Origin: Halobacteriovorax sp.
GTDB taxonomy: Bacteria; Bdellovibrionota; Bacteriovoracia; Bacteriovoracales; Bacteriovoracaceae
Assembly: GCA_002720865.1 (NCBI GenBank)
Contig: PBIO01000030.1
Coordinates: forward strand, 186,001 to 250,000
DNA length: 64,000 nucleotides
Reading direction: 5' to 3'
The position numbers and the translations under genes are program-made. Positions within the stretch are counted from its first letter, which is position 1. Every line of letters begins with the position of its first letter. Below are positions 27,989 through 36,116 of the stretch, piece by piece. The notes below the pieces were generated by a model. That model worked only from the letters and a program-made list of their open reading frames with translations. It was not told the origin of the DNA and ran no database searches.

Positions 27989-28756
27989 ATGATTGAGCAA
28001 CTTATTGAGATTGCAAGAGGAGCAGGATTGGCGATCGAAGAGATCGCTAAAAAATCTTTTAATATAAAAATCAAAGAAGATAAAACTCCTGTAACGGAAG
28101 CAGATCTTGCTAGCCACCATTATATTGCAGATGCCCTAAAGGAAAGCTTTCCTGATATTCCACTTTTAAGTGAAGAAAATTGCGATATTCCATATAGCGA
28201 AAGATCAAAATGGCACACTTATTTTCTGGTGGATCCCCTAGATGGAACAAAAGAGTTTATTAAGCAAAACGGTATGTACGCCGTTTTAATTTCTCTTGTT
28301 GTTAACAATCGTCCCACTGTGGGCGTTATCCACGCTCCGGTTTCAAACGAAACTTGGTACGGAAAGACTGGTGAAGGAAGCTTTAAGATTGAACCCGATG
28401 GATCTAAAACGAAATTGAAGGTTTCTAAGGCTCCCCAGGATGTCAGAGTGGCCGTTAGTGCAAGTCACCTAACCAAAATCACAAGTGAGTACATGAGGGA
28501 CAATCTCAGAGGCTTTGAAACCCATCCTATTGGCAGTGCTATAAAGTTTTGTAGGATAGCTGAGGGTAAAGTCGATGTTTATCCCAGGCTAGGTCCGACA
28601 AGTGAATGGGATACTGCCGCCGGGGAAGTCATTCTAACGGAAGCCGGAGGAAAAGTTCTTCAATACAAAAATAAAGAATTAATAGAGTACAATAAAGAGT
28701 CTCTTAGAAACCCTTGGTTTATTGCTTTTGGCGAAGATTTAGAAAAATTAAACTAA
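27989..28756 (+). CDS. cysQ: 3'(2'),5'-bisphosphate nucleotidase CysQ-like
   Basis: A 255-residue inositol monophosphatase-family enzyme. Metal-binding and catalytic motifs: LLSEENCDIPYSERS (Glu), DPLDGTKEFI (Asp-x-x-Asp-Gly-Thr), and TSEWDTAAGEVILTEAGG (Trp-Asp). The KEFI after DGT and the overall arrangement match CysQ, which removes the toxic 3'-phosphoadenosine 5'-phosphate made during sulfate assimilation. It is divergent from the NtrC regulator across the palindrome. Its end overlaps the convergent yejE-like gene by 9 bases. Confidence 0.88.
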   Translation: MIEQLIEIARGAGLAIEEIAKKSFNIKIKEDKTPVTEADLASHHYIADALKESFPDIPLLSEENCDIPYSERSKWHTYFLVDPLDGTKEFIKQNGMYAVLISLVVNNRPTVGVIHAPVSNETWYGKTGEGSFKIEPDGSKTKLKVSKAPQDVRVAVSASHLTKITSEYMRDNLRGFETHPIGSAIKFCRIAEGKVDVYPRLGPTSEWDTAAGEVILTEAGGKVLQYKNKELIEYNKESLRNPWFIAFGEDLEKLN

Positions 28757-29767
28757 GTTCGGATCCATTGCATCTCTTACGCCTTCTCCAATAAGATTTA
28801 GCATATAAAGAGTTACAAATAAGCAAAGAGATGGATAAACCGCCAACCACCAAGCTATTGAATAATATTTTTGTCCCTGGGCTAACATCTCTCCCCAACT
28901 AGGAGTGGGCACTGGTAATCCAAAACCTAGGTAGTCAAGAGAAGCTAAGGTGGCAAATTGGGCTGCTATAAAAAACGGAGCAAAAGTAATAATAGGTGTT
29001 AGAGAGTTTGGTAGAATATGCTTTAAGAATATTCTTGTATTACTCGCACCCATTGATCTCGCGGCCTCAACAAACTCTCTGTTACGGTTCTTTAAAAATT
29101 CAGCTCTTACATAGTAGCTAATCCCAATCCAGCCAAAAGCAATCACAATAGCCGCTAATAAGGGGACGCTAGAGTCGAACATTGAAACTAAGATAATGAT
29201 TAAAAAGAGTTGTGGGACCGTAGAAAGAACTTCCACCATTCTTTGTCCGATAATATCGACTTTGCCGCCATAAAATCCCATGACACCGCCTGCAATTACC
29301 CCGAATAAATAAGAGAAAAACCAAACCAATGCTGCAAAAATGATTGAAGGTTGAAAGCCATAAAGAAGTCTTGCAAAAACATCACGACCACCTTCATCAG
29401 TTCCAAGAATATTTACCGAAGTGGGCTCTGACGGGTATTCGTCAACATCATCATTACTTTCTAGAGGATTCCAAGGGTTTATTGGCCAAAGAACTGAATC
29501 ATTTTCTCCAAGTTCTAAGTTTCTATAATCCATAATCAAGTTTTCATTATCGCCAAATTCTTTTGGATGATATTGAAAAAAAGCGGGAAAATAAGTCTCC
29601 CCTTTATAAGTAATCATTATTGGTTTTGAATTCGAAATTAGCGGTGCCGAAAATGAAACAATACACATCAAAAGGAAAAACCAAGACGCAAATACGGCCG
29701 TTTTTCTCTTTTTAAAACGGGCATATCTTTTTCTAGAAATTTCAGTTTTTAGCAATCTATCGATCAT
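28748..29767 (-). CDS. yejE: Oligopeptide ABC importer permease, YejE-like
   Basis: A 339-residue DppC/OppC-family permease. It has an N-terminal membrane helix, then a long periplasmic insert mentioning ITYKGETYFPAFFQYHPKEF, typical of YejE, followed by five membrane segments and the EAA loop FVEAARSMGASNTRIFLKHI. LGTDEGGRDVFARLLYGF is the conserved DppC entry motif. It overlaps yejB by 4 bases. It pairs with YejB to form the peptide channel. Confidence 0.92.
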   Translation of the reverse strand: MIDRLLKTEISRKRYARFKKRKTAVFASWFFLLMCIVSFSAPLISNSKPIMITYKGETYFPAFFQYHPKEFGDNENLIMDYRNLELGENDSVLWPINPWNPLESNDDVDEYPSEPTSVNILGTDEGGRDVFARLLYGFQPSIIFAALVWFFSYLFGVIAGGVMGFYGGKVDIIGQRMVEVLSTVPQLFLIIILVSMFDSSVPLLAAIVIAFGWIGISYYVRAEFLKNRNREFVEAARSMGASNTRIFLKHILPNSLTPIITFAPFFIAAQFATLASLDYLGFGLPVPTPSWGEMLAQGQKYYSIAWWLAVYPSLCLFVTLYMLNLIGEGVRDAMDPNLV

Positions 29768-30795
29768 TTAAAATCAATCCTTGGATCAACAATCACATAA
29801 GCCAGGTCACTAATTAAGTTTCCTACAAGCATCAATAATGATTGGATAAAAATTAGTCCCATAAGAACATTATAATCTCTCTCTAAAACGGCTTGGTAAC
29901 CAAGAAGTCCCATACCGTCGAGCTGAAAAATAACCTCAATTAGAAGAGACCCTGCAAAGAACACTGACAAAAAGCTACCGATACCAGTAACAATCGGAAT
30001 CAAAGCATTACGAAGTCCGTGCTTAAAATATATATATTTTTCAGCGACGCCTTTGGCCCTTGCCGTTCGAATATAGTCTTTACTAATTTCATCTAATAGT
30101 GAGTTCTTCATTAAGACAGTTAAAACGGTAAAAGATCCAATCATGTATGAAATAAGCGGTAAAACAAAATGCCATATACGGTTTTTAATCTGTCCCCATG
30201 TACTCATTTCGTCATAGCCATCTGAGTAGAGATCACCAAGTGGGAACCATTCAAAAAACTGTCCACCGGCAAAGAAAACGATTAAGAGAACCCCAAGCAT
30301 ATATCCGGGGATTGCGTAGGCCGCGAAAATAATCGTACTTGTGATTGTATCAAACATCGATCCATTCTTTACGGCCTTGGCGACTCCAAGAACAATACAG
30401 ACGACATAAGATAAAAATAGGGAAACCACACCAAATTGAAGAGAAACCGGAAATTTTGAAATGATGACATCCGTCACCGGCTCTTCGTAAGTAAAGCTCT
30501 CTCCAAAATCAAGACGAGTTAGGTTCTTAAGCCAGATTAGATATCGAATATGAACAGGCTTATCAAAGCCATACTGCTTTTTTAAAGCCTCAATCACTTC
30601 TTCTGAAACTCCACTGTCCCTAGACTCTCCACCCACTCCGGCATTTGAAGAATCCATTCCACCGAAGCGCATTTGCTGAATTTTTTGTTCAACAGGTGAG
30701 CCTGGAGCGAGATTGATGATGGCAAATACAACCAGAGTCACTCCAATAAGAGTGGGAATCATGGCCAATATTCTTCGAACTATATAATCAAACAA
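29764..30795 (-). CDS. yejB: Oligopeptide ABC importer permease, YejB-like
   Basis: A 343-residue DppB/OppB-family permease with six membrane segments. It starts FDYIVRRILAMIPTLIGVTL and has INLAPGSPVEQ, followed by a YejB-type insert at about 40-65 rich in Gly and Ser. The EAA loop is DYIRTARAKGVAEKYIYFKH, then GLRNALIPIV. The start codon is TTG at 30795. It lies 9 bases after the yejA-like gene. Confidence 0.92.
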   Translation of the reverse strand: MFDYIVRRILAMIPTLIGVTLVVFAIINLAPGSPVEQKIQQMRFGGMDSSNAGVGGESRDSGVSEEVIEALKKQYGFDKPVHIRYLIWLKNLTRLDFGESFTYEEPVTDVIISKFPVSLQFGVVSLFLSYVVCIVLGVAKAVKNGSMFDTITSTIIFAAYAIPGYMLGVLLIVFFAGGQFFEWFPLGDLYSDGYDEMSTWGQIKNRIWHFVLPLISYMIGSFTVLTVLMKNSLLDEISKDYIRTARAKGVAEKYIYFKHGLRNALIPIVTGIGSFLSVFFAGSLLIEVIFQLDGMGLLGYQAVLERDYNVLMGLIFIQSLLMLVGNLISDLAYVIVDPRIDFK

Positions 30796-30804
30796 ATCTT
30801 AATC

Positions 30805-32439
30805 CTATTTCTGAATCCACCAGTAACTAATACCTACATTATAAGAGTAAGTATCTTTCTCTCTTTTCATTCTCTTTGTATGTCCATAAAAGCCATACTT
30901 ATCGTTAAAAAAGAAGGCGTATGGAACATCGTCAGCAATTAATTTAAAGACGCGTCTAAGAACTTTTTGACGTTTTTTAAAATCAATTAGAGTTCTCGCT
31001 TCATCGATTAACTTATCCACTTCTGCATTCTTATAACCAATAAAGTTTGAACCACCTTTTTGAGAAGCTGAGTGCCAGATTTGCTTTGGATCCCAGTCAA
31101 CTGATCCTGCTCCCCATCCAAGACGAACAGCTTGAAATTTTCTCTCATCAAGAAGTTTTAAGAAGGCGTTCCACTCGATAAGCTTTACGTTGATATCAAC
31201 GCCAGCTTTTTTTGCATCTTCCTTATACATCGTCAGGTATTTAACAAATTCTTTATTAGGCTCAAGAATTGTAATGCTTAGTTTTGTTTTGTTTCCATTA
31301 ATTACTTTATCTAGAATTTGGTCACCATCCGTATCGGCCCATCCTGATTTTTTGAACAATGCCTTGGCTTTCTCAAAATCATAGAGGATTGGTTTAACAT
31401 CTAGATTGGCATAAACACTTTTTCTATAAACAGGTCCAGTTGCTGGCTCAGCCATATCGTAGCGAAATTTTTTGATCATTTTCTCGCGATCTAATAAATG
31501 ATAAAGCCCTAAACGAACATTTTTATCCTTTAAGATATCGTCTCTTAAATTCCAGCCAATAAAACCATAACCTTTTGCGGCTTTATTTTGAATCTTTACT
31601 TTATAAACTGACTTGCCCCACTTTTTTCCTTTCGTATTTTTCATGTAGTGCTCAGCACCCATTTCTTGAAAGTCTAATTGACCTTTTTCAAGTCTACGAA
31701 GTCCAGCTGTCGTTTCTTTAACAAATCTCATTAAGATTTTGTCGTACTTATACTCATTTGCTGTATGAGGCTGTGTATTTCCCCACCAGTTCTTATTTCT
31801 CTTAAGAGTAATACTTTTTCCTCTTTTAAATTTATCGAGAATAAAAGGACCAGTACCAATCAGAGTTTTATTTAAAAGTTTTTTCTGTTTCTTATTAGGG
31901 TTTTCATAAAGGTGCTTTGGAACAACCGTTAAACCAGCAACAACGTCAAAGTTCCTAAAATAAACTTTTTTAGCGTTAAACTTAATAGTCTTTTTATCAA
32001 CGACTACGGCATCCTTAATATTTTCGTAATAAGGCTTAAGTCTAGCCGTTTTATATTTATCTTTAGGATGCATAATCGCATCAAAGCTAAATTTAACATC
32101 TTCAATAGTAAGGGGCTTTCCATCATGCCACTTAACACCGTCTCTAAGAGTAAAAGTATAAACTAGACCGTCTTTAGAGATATCCCATTTTTCAGCAAGA
32201 CCTGGCTCCCACTCTCTTGTGTCAGCGTTTCTAGTAAGTAGACCTTCCATTACATAACCCTGAACAACAGATGCGTAGTAATCAGAAGAAGAAAGTGCGT
32301 TTAAAGTTGGCGGCTGAACTTCTAGATTGTATTTAAAAGTTCCACCTTTTGGTGCACTAGGATTACCTAAAGCTCCAAAAGCTGACGCAGTTAAAAATAA
32401 AGAAATAAAAAGTACGAGAATGAATTTGGGGTTCATCAT
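30805..32439 (-). CDS. yejA: Periplasmic oligopeptide-binding protein, YejA-like
   Basis: A family 5 extracellular solute-binding protein of about 544 residues with the signal peptide FILVLFISLFLTASAFG. Family motifs are visible: YVMEGLLTRNADTREWEPGL, YTFTLRDGVKWHDGKPLTIE, DVKFSFDAIMHP, and DKVINGNKTKLSITILEPN. It binds peptides in the periplasm for the YejBE permease. I favour ATG 32439, or the adjacent ATG 32436, over the GTG at 32448, because GAGG lies between. The operon has no ATPase gene (YejF) after yejE. Confidence 0.9.
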   Translation of the reverse strand: MMNPKFILVLFISLFLTASAFGALGNPSAPKGGTFKYNLEVQPPTLNALSSSDYYASVVQGYVMEGLLTRNADTREWEPGLAEKWDISKDGLVYTFTLRDGVKWHDGKPLTIEDVKFSFDAIMHPKDKYKTARLKPYYENIKDAVVVDKKTIKFNAKKVYFRNFDVVAGLTVVPKHLYENPNKKQKKLLNKTLIGTGPFILDKFKRGKSITLKRNKNWWGNTQPHTANEYKYDKILMRFVKETTAGLRRLEKGQLDFQEMGAEHYMKNTKGKKWGKSVYKVKIQNKAAKGYGFIGWNLRDDILKDKNVRLGLYHLLDREKMIKKFRYDMAEPATGPVYRKSVYANLDVKPILYDFEKAKALFKKSGWADTDGDQILDKVINGNKTKLSITILEPNKEFVKYLTMYKEDAKKAGVDINVKLIEWNAFLKLLDERKFQAVRLGWGAGSVDWDPKQIWHSASQKGGSNFIGYKNAEVDKLIDEARTLIDFKKRQKVLRRVFKLIADDVPYAFFFNDKYGFYGHTKRMKREKDTYSYNVGISYWWIQK

Positions 32440-32518
32440 TTTCCTCACAAAATAAGGCCCTTAGGGGGCGTTTCAGTCCACATATACTAGATGAGAATGG
32501 TCCATATTAGAAGGAAAA

Positions 32519-33199
32519 CTACTTTTTGTAGTATAGCCGTGGGTCGAGGGCCCACCTGTCAGTCTTAAGGTTCTTATCTTCAATTCTATAGCGCTCAAGC
32601 TTCATATCAAGATCTTCAATTCGCCTTTCTAAGTCTTTGTAATTTCTTAGACTTGTCGTTTTATCTTCTTCCAAAGTGGCAATATTATCTCTCCACTCCG
32701 CCTCCAGCTTATCTCTCAATATTTGATACCTTGCATTAACACTATTAACTTTTTCAATAAATGAATCTAAATCTTTTTGCTCGCGACGAAGTTTACCTGA
32801 TAACGCCAAGCGTTTTTTCAAAAGGATATCAATTAGGCTTTTTCCCATTTTAATATTGTTTAATAAGTCGACACTAAAAAATTTAAGATAAGCACCAACC
32901 GAAAGAAATACTTTGGTTTTACAAAAGTTAATCGAGGGAACCTTAAAAAGAATATACTCGTTCGACTTTCCGACGACATATGCCTTACATCTTTTATTGG
33001 AGTCCCTCTCGTCAAAGAATTCCACTTTATCTTTTGAATTTAAGTATTTCACATTCCCAAAGTTAATTTTAATTCTCATCAAGTCAGCCTTAAAATTAAT
33101 TCTAGAAACACGACCTGAAAAAATGGCAATCTCATCTTCTGTTGCTGCCATTGAAAAAAAAGAGAATAAGGAAAGGCTGATAATCAAAAAGATTTTCAT
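32519..33199 (-). CDS. Exported coiled-coil protein of unknown function
   Basis: About 226 residues with a signal peptide (MKIFLIISLSLFSFFSMAA). An N-terminal beta-rich part (about 25-110; IAIFSGRVSRINFKADLMRI, FGNVKYLNSKDKVEFFDE) could be a small OB- or FlgA-like fold. The C-terminal half is charged, helical and heptad-like (KLRREQKDLDSFIEKVNSV, RRIEDLDMKLERYRIED). I chose the ATG at 33199, which starts the signal peptide, rather than the longer frame. The family is not recognised. Its role is likely in the periplasm or envelope. Confidence 0.7.
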   Translation of the reverse strand: MKIFLIISLSLFSFFSMAATEDEIAIFSGRVSRINFKADLMRIKINFGNVKYLNSKDKVEFFDERDSNKRCKAYVVGKSNEYILFKVPSINFCKTKVFLSVGAYLKFFSVDLLNNIKMGKSLIDILLKKRLALSGKLRREQKDLDSFIEKVNSVNARYQILRDKLEAEWRDNIATLEEDKTTSLRNYKDLERRIEDLDMKLERYRIEDKNLKTDRWALDPRLYYKK

Positions 33200-33259
33200 T
33201 CTTTTATTATGCCCTAGTGTTGAATTTACCGCCACAGGGATAAGTATTACTTGAGTGAC

Positions 33260-33940
33260 TTATTCAGCCTTTGGCTTTTGTAAAATGATACTCGTAGTGA
33301 AGTTACCTAAATGAAGAGGCTCTTCATATTTAAGAACTCTCATATTTGGGAACATTGTCATAAGTTCTGATTCTCTAAGAAGATACCTCTTATCATAACT
33401 CTCATTTCCCTTAACTTTTCTTTGGTTATCGGTGTGCGACTCATAGATAAGAATTCCACCTGGCTTTAACCACTCCACCATTCTTTTATTAAGAGATCTA
33501 TCTACATAATAAAAACAAATCACGGCATCTAAAGAATTCTTAGGAATTTTATAATTATTTAATGAAGCTACAACTGTATTGATACGAACACCAAATTCTC
33601 TGGCCAAAAGTTGGGCCTTATTTACGGCTACGGAGGAGATATCTACTCCTGTAACTTTGTAACCTTTTCGTGCAAGAAAAACAGCATTTCGTCCTTCTCC
33701 CATTCCCATATCTAAAACTCTAGAGCCTTCTGGAATATAAGAATAGTTTTGAGATAAGAACTTTGCTGGTGTCTTTCCAAATACATACTCTTCATTATTG
33801 TATTTCTTATCCCAATAAGTTTTGACTTCTTTACCTTTTCTCGTACCGGAAAGAAGTTCAAACCGTCCACCAGATTGACCCCCGCGAGTTTGAGCTAGTA
33901 ATGGAAAAGAAAATATCAAACAAATGAGAATTATGCGCAT
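33260..33940 (-). CDS. SAM-dependent methyltransferase with a signal-peptide-like N-terminus
   Basis: About 226 residues. The N-terminus, MRIILICLIFSFPLLAQ, looks like a cleavable signal peptide. A TehB/Methyltransf_25-like class I methyltransferase follows: YWDKKYNNEEYVFGKTPAKF, motif I SRVLDMGMGEGRNAVFLARK, GVDISSVAVNKAQLLA, then SLDAVICFYYVDRSL and WLKPGGILIYESHT. The catalytic core looks complete. SAM is not normally available outside the cytoplasm, so the signal-like segment is odd; it could be a membrane anchor. The gene stands alone, 60 bases from its downstream neighbour. Confidence 0.75.
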   Translation of the reverse strand: MRIILICLIFSFPLLAQTRGGQSGGRFELLSGTRKGKEVKTYWDKKYNNEEYVFGKTPAKFLSQNYSYIPEGSRVLDMGMGEGRNAVFLARKGYKVTGVDISSVAVNKAQLLAREFGVRINTVVASLNNYKIPKNSLDAVICFYYVDRSLNKRMVEWLKPGGILIYESHTDNQRKVKGNESYDKRYLLRESELMTMFPNMRVLKYEEPLHLGNFTTSIILQKPKAE

Positions 33941-33964
33941 GACCAATTTATAAAAGATTTTAGG

Positions 33965-34375
33965 CTAGGATGCAACTTCTTGGCTTTTTGCTGAAGAAAC
34001 GTCTAGTTCTGCCTCTAAATACAGTACCAATGTATCATAACTATTCTTCAGTTCTTTAATATCTCTACCTGTTTTATCTTCAACAGTTGCAGGCATATCT
34101 TCCGTGGACATTAGATACCACTTTAACTCTTCCACAAATCCATAAAAATTATCAAGACATCCAATTAACTCTGGAGATAGTATTTTTAGATCGGTAAAAG
34201 TAATTGAGTCATATCTAGAGAAAAAGACATCTTTAAAATGCTCTCGAGTTCTTTTAACAGCGAAAGTCGCCATATATTCTTTTCTTCTTTCAACAACTCT
34301 TTCGTACAGTCTTTTTGAATCTAACTTTAGAATTGTTAATACAGATTTTTTAGTTTCAAACTCAGAGACACTCAT
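33965..34375 (-). CDS. Hypothetical cytoplasmic protein
   Basis: A 136-residue, mostly helical, charged protein without signal peptide or membrane segment. I chose ATG 34375, giving MSVSEFETKKSVLTILKLDS, because AAAGGG stands five bases upstream. I see no motif I recognise. It follows the 154-residue gene after 9 bases, and the two are probably co-transcribed. The tail (SSAKSQEVAS) looks disordered. Confidence 0.6.
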   Translation of the reverse strand: MSVSEFETKKSVLTILKLDSKRLYERVVERRKEYMATFAVKRTREHFKDVFFSRYDSITFTDLKILSPELIGCLDNFYGFVEELKWYLMSTEDMPATVEDKTGRDIKELKNSYDTLVLYLEAELDVSSAKSQEVAS

Positions 34376-34384
34376 AATCACCCT

Positions 34385-34849
34385 TTAAGCTACCGGTGGT
34401 AGTTTGGCTCTAGTACCACCAGGCCAACGTTTAACTGTTCCAAGCTGAGAATAGTAATGAGAAGCAATATTCGTTGCAATCTCTTTAAAGCTCATTGGTA
34501 GAGCATAATGAAAATAAGAATGATTCTTTTCTAACTTATATGAAATAGAAATTTTTCCAAATGAAGATACATCAAAAAGACAAAATTTTTGATTAACAAG
34601 CCCAAAGTCTAAAATACTTTTTCTTAAATTTTGAAGTCCCTTGAAGCTATTTATATCTGCAGTGATAGAGATCACATACTGCTTCTTTGACTTTGCCATA
34701 TTTGCCAGCTCTCCTGGCATTATAGGGATAAGAGTTATATCGAACTTTTTAAGAACTTCCCCTAATGAAAAAAAGGTCGTCGGAAGCGACTTCGTGTATT
34801 GAATATAAAAAATGTAATGTTCTTTCCCATCACGTTTCATACTCTCCAT
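34385..34849 (-). CDS. Hypothetical protein, possible alpha/beta fold
   Basis: A 154-residue protein with alternating strands and helices (HYIFYIQYTKSLPTTFFSLG, DITLIPIMPGELANMAKS, KKQYVISITADINSFKG, NQKFCLFDVSSFG, KISISYKLEKNHSYFHYALP) and a Pro-rich end (RWPGGTRAKLPPVA). It may be a small receiver-like or PilZ-unlike alpha/beta domain; I do not recognise it. The start could be ATG 34849 or ATG 34840, the latter with GGAG nearby. It is upstream partner of the 136-residue gene. Confidence 0.6.
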   Translation of the reverse strand: MESMKRDGKEHYIFYIQYTKSLPTTFFSLGEVLKKFDITLIPIMPGELANMAKSKKQYVISITADINSFKGLQNLRKSILDFGLVNQKFCLFDVSSFGKISISYKLEKNHSYFHYALPMSFKEIATNIASHYYSQLGTVKRWPGGTRAKLPPVA

Positions 34850-34884
34850 ATCGGAGTTATCTGGGATTATTTTAGATTACCCGA

Positions 34885-35658
34885 CTAGAATCGTCGCTTT
34901 CGGGTAAAAGTGGCACTAATTGCTAGCATCAGCCCCATTAGCAGTGAGACCATAAAAGATCCGCCACCAGGGCCTCCTCCATTAGAGTCAGAGCCAATAA
35001 AACTCACCGAACCACAAGTTGAATACTCTTCGGTCGTGGTGGAAGTTGCCAAGGGAGAAACATAGCCAATCGACTGTCTATGCAGAGTTTCGTCGATAAC
35101 TGAATTAGCTCCTTGAACATCATCCCACTGAAGAGTACTAATATTACTAGCAAATGCTCCCATGATGGCAGGTTGAAAAGAGTGATCTAATCCAAGCGTA
35201 TGCCCCATTTCATGAAGAATTGTTTTATCAAGTAATCCATTTTCATTATTTCTTAATGAAGACATATTCCCGTTGAGTATAATTTCAGTACGAGTCATAT
35301 GAGTCCCGCTATTATACCTAATGGTTATGGCCAATGTTTGATCTGGATCATAACCTGTCTCAGCACCAAAATTATCTGACCACCTGATATAATTCCCAGA
35401 GAAAACATCTGTAACAATCCATCCTGAGTTGAAGCTCCATAAATCTCGGCCGACTGCTCCTTCCCATGCATTTTCCGCGCTTCCAACTATTTGGGCCAGC
35501 TCCGGTCCGTCGTTAGGGTCAGTAACAAACTTACTCATCCCTAGTGGCAGTGAAGCCCAATAGAAACCATTATTAAAATCAACAGTGAATTGATAAGCGT
35601 GTGCGCAGGGAATGATTGTAAAAACCAAAATCACAAGCTTGAAGAAAAATTTCTTCAA
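34885..35658 (-). CDS. Exported matrixin-like zinc metalloprotease with GlyGly-CTERM-like tail
   Basis: A 257-residue exported protease with a signal peptide (about 1-21, ending CAHA). The zinc site is HEMGHTLGLDHS (HExxHxxGxxH) near residue 150, followed by a met-turn-like AIMGAF, which puts it in the matrixin/metzincin clan. The C-terminus has a Gly-rich stretch (SNGGGPGGGS), a hydrophobic helix (FMVSLLMGLMLAISATF) and a basic end (TRKRRF). This is the three-part layout of GlyGly-CTERM substrates of rhombosortase, which are cleaved and released or anchored at the surface. It is 32 bases downstream of the small exported protein gene and probably shares its leader RNA. It may digest prey or host protein, which is inference. 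Confidence 0.85.
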   Translation of the reverse strand: MKKFFFKLVILVFTIIPCAHAYQFTVDFNNGFYWASLPLGMSKFVTDPNDGPELAQIVGSAENAWEGAVGRDLWSFNSGWIVTDVFSGNYIRWSDNFGAETGYDPDQTLAITIRYNSGTHMTRTEIILNGNMSSLRNNENGLLDKTILHEMGHTLGLDHSFQPAIMGAFASNISTLQWDDVQGANSVIDETLHRQSIGYVSPLATSTTTEEYSTCGSVSFIGSDSNGGGPGGGSFMVSLLMGLMLAISATFTRKRRF

Positions 35659-35690
35659 AAAAACATCCTTGTCTCTTAAGAGCTACCTTC

Positions 35691-36095
35691 CTAGTGGCTC
35701 TCTGGCTCGTCTTGCCCCAGTCTCTTAGCGGAGCAAATATAATTCTCTCTCATCTCAACCTCATACTGATTTCCTTCCTGGAATTTAGTTGGGCCGTTTC
35801 TGAGAGTTTGAATCGTAACATTTTGATCGACGTCACCTCTAACGGTTTCATCATTTTTAAAATAAACTTGAACTTTTGACAGGTGGCCAATTGCACCTTT
35901 TGAGAAAAAAGGAGCCTCGGATTTTTCAACTTTCGTTACAGTTCCTAAGAACTTTTTCGGGCATTTAACGTTTAACTTCATCATCGCTAGAGCGGTGCCC
36001 GAGTAAAGCGTACACAATACAACAAGAGAGAGAGAGAATTTTGATGTAAATCGTTCGCTTTGAAAGTGCTTCGTCCTAAAGGCTCCTTTCATCAT
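35691..36095 (-). CDS. Small exported protein of unknown function
   Basis: A 134-residue protein with a long basic n-region and a signal peptide (FSLSLVVLCTLYSGTALA), cleaved near residue 37. The mature part has two Cys (KCPKKFLGTVTKVEKSEAPF and NYICSAKRLG) that could form a disulfide, and looks like a small beta-barrel (VTKVEKSEAPF, KVQVYFKNDE). The family is not recognised. Two start ATGs follow each other at 36095 and 36092, with AAGGA about 6 bases upstream. An 11-codon reading frame with a stronger ribosome site overlaps the start. Just upstream is a pseudoknot-forming leader. It is probably in one transcript with the metalloprotease. Confidence 0.7.
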   Translation of the reverse strand: MMKGAFRTKHFQSERFTSKFSLSLVVLCTLYSGTALAMMKLNVKCPKKFLGTVTKVEKSEAPFFSKGAIGHLSKVQVYFKNDETVRGDVDQNVTIQTLRNGPTKFQEGNQYEVEMRENYICSAKRLGQDEPESH

Positions 36096-36111
36096 AATCG
36101 TCCTTGATCAT
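36076..36111 (-). other. Upstream open reading frame of 11 codons
   Basis: ATG at 36111 to TAG at 36076, encoding MIKDDYDERSL. Its Shine-Dalgarno AAGGAGG (36117-36123) is stronger and better spaced (5 bases) than that of the main gene, and its stop lies 19 bases inside the main gene. It may be a leader peptide that couples or limits translation, or it may not be translated. Confidence 0.4.
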
Positions 36112-36116
36112 TTCAG

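Noticed and set aside
28311-28324. Another GTCCC-N5-GGGC-like dyad
   Set aside because: It lies inside cysQ in codons for a conserved PTVGVI-type segment, so it is likely coincidental.
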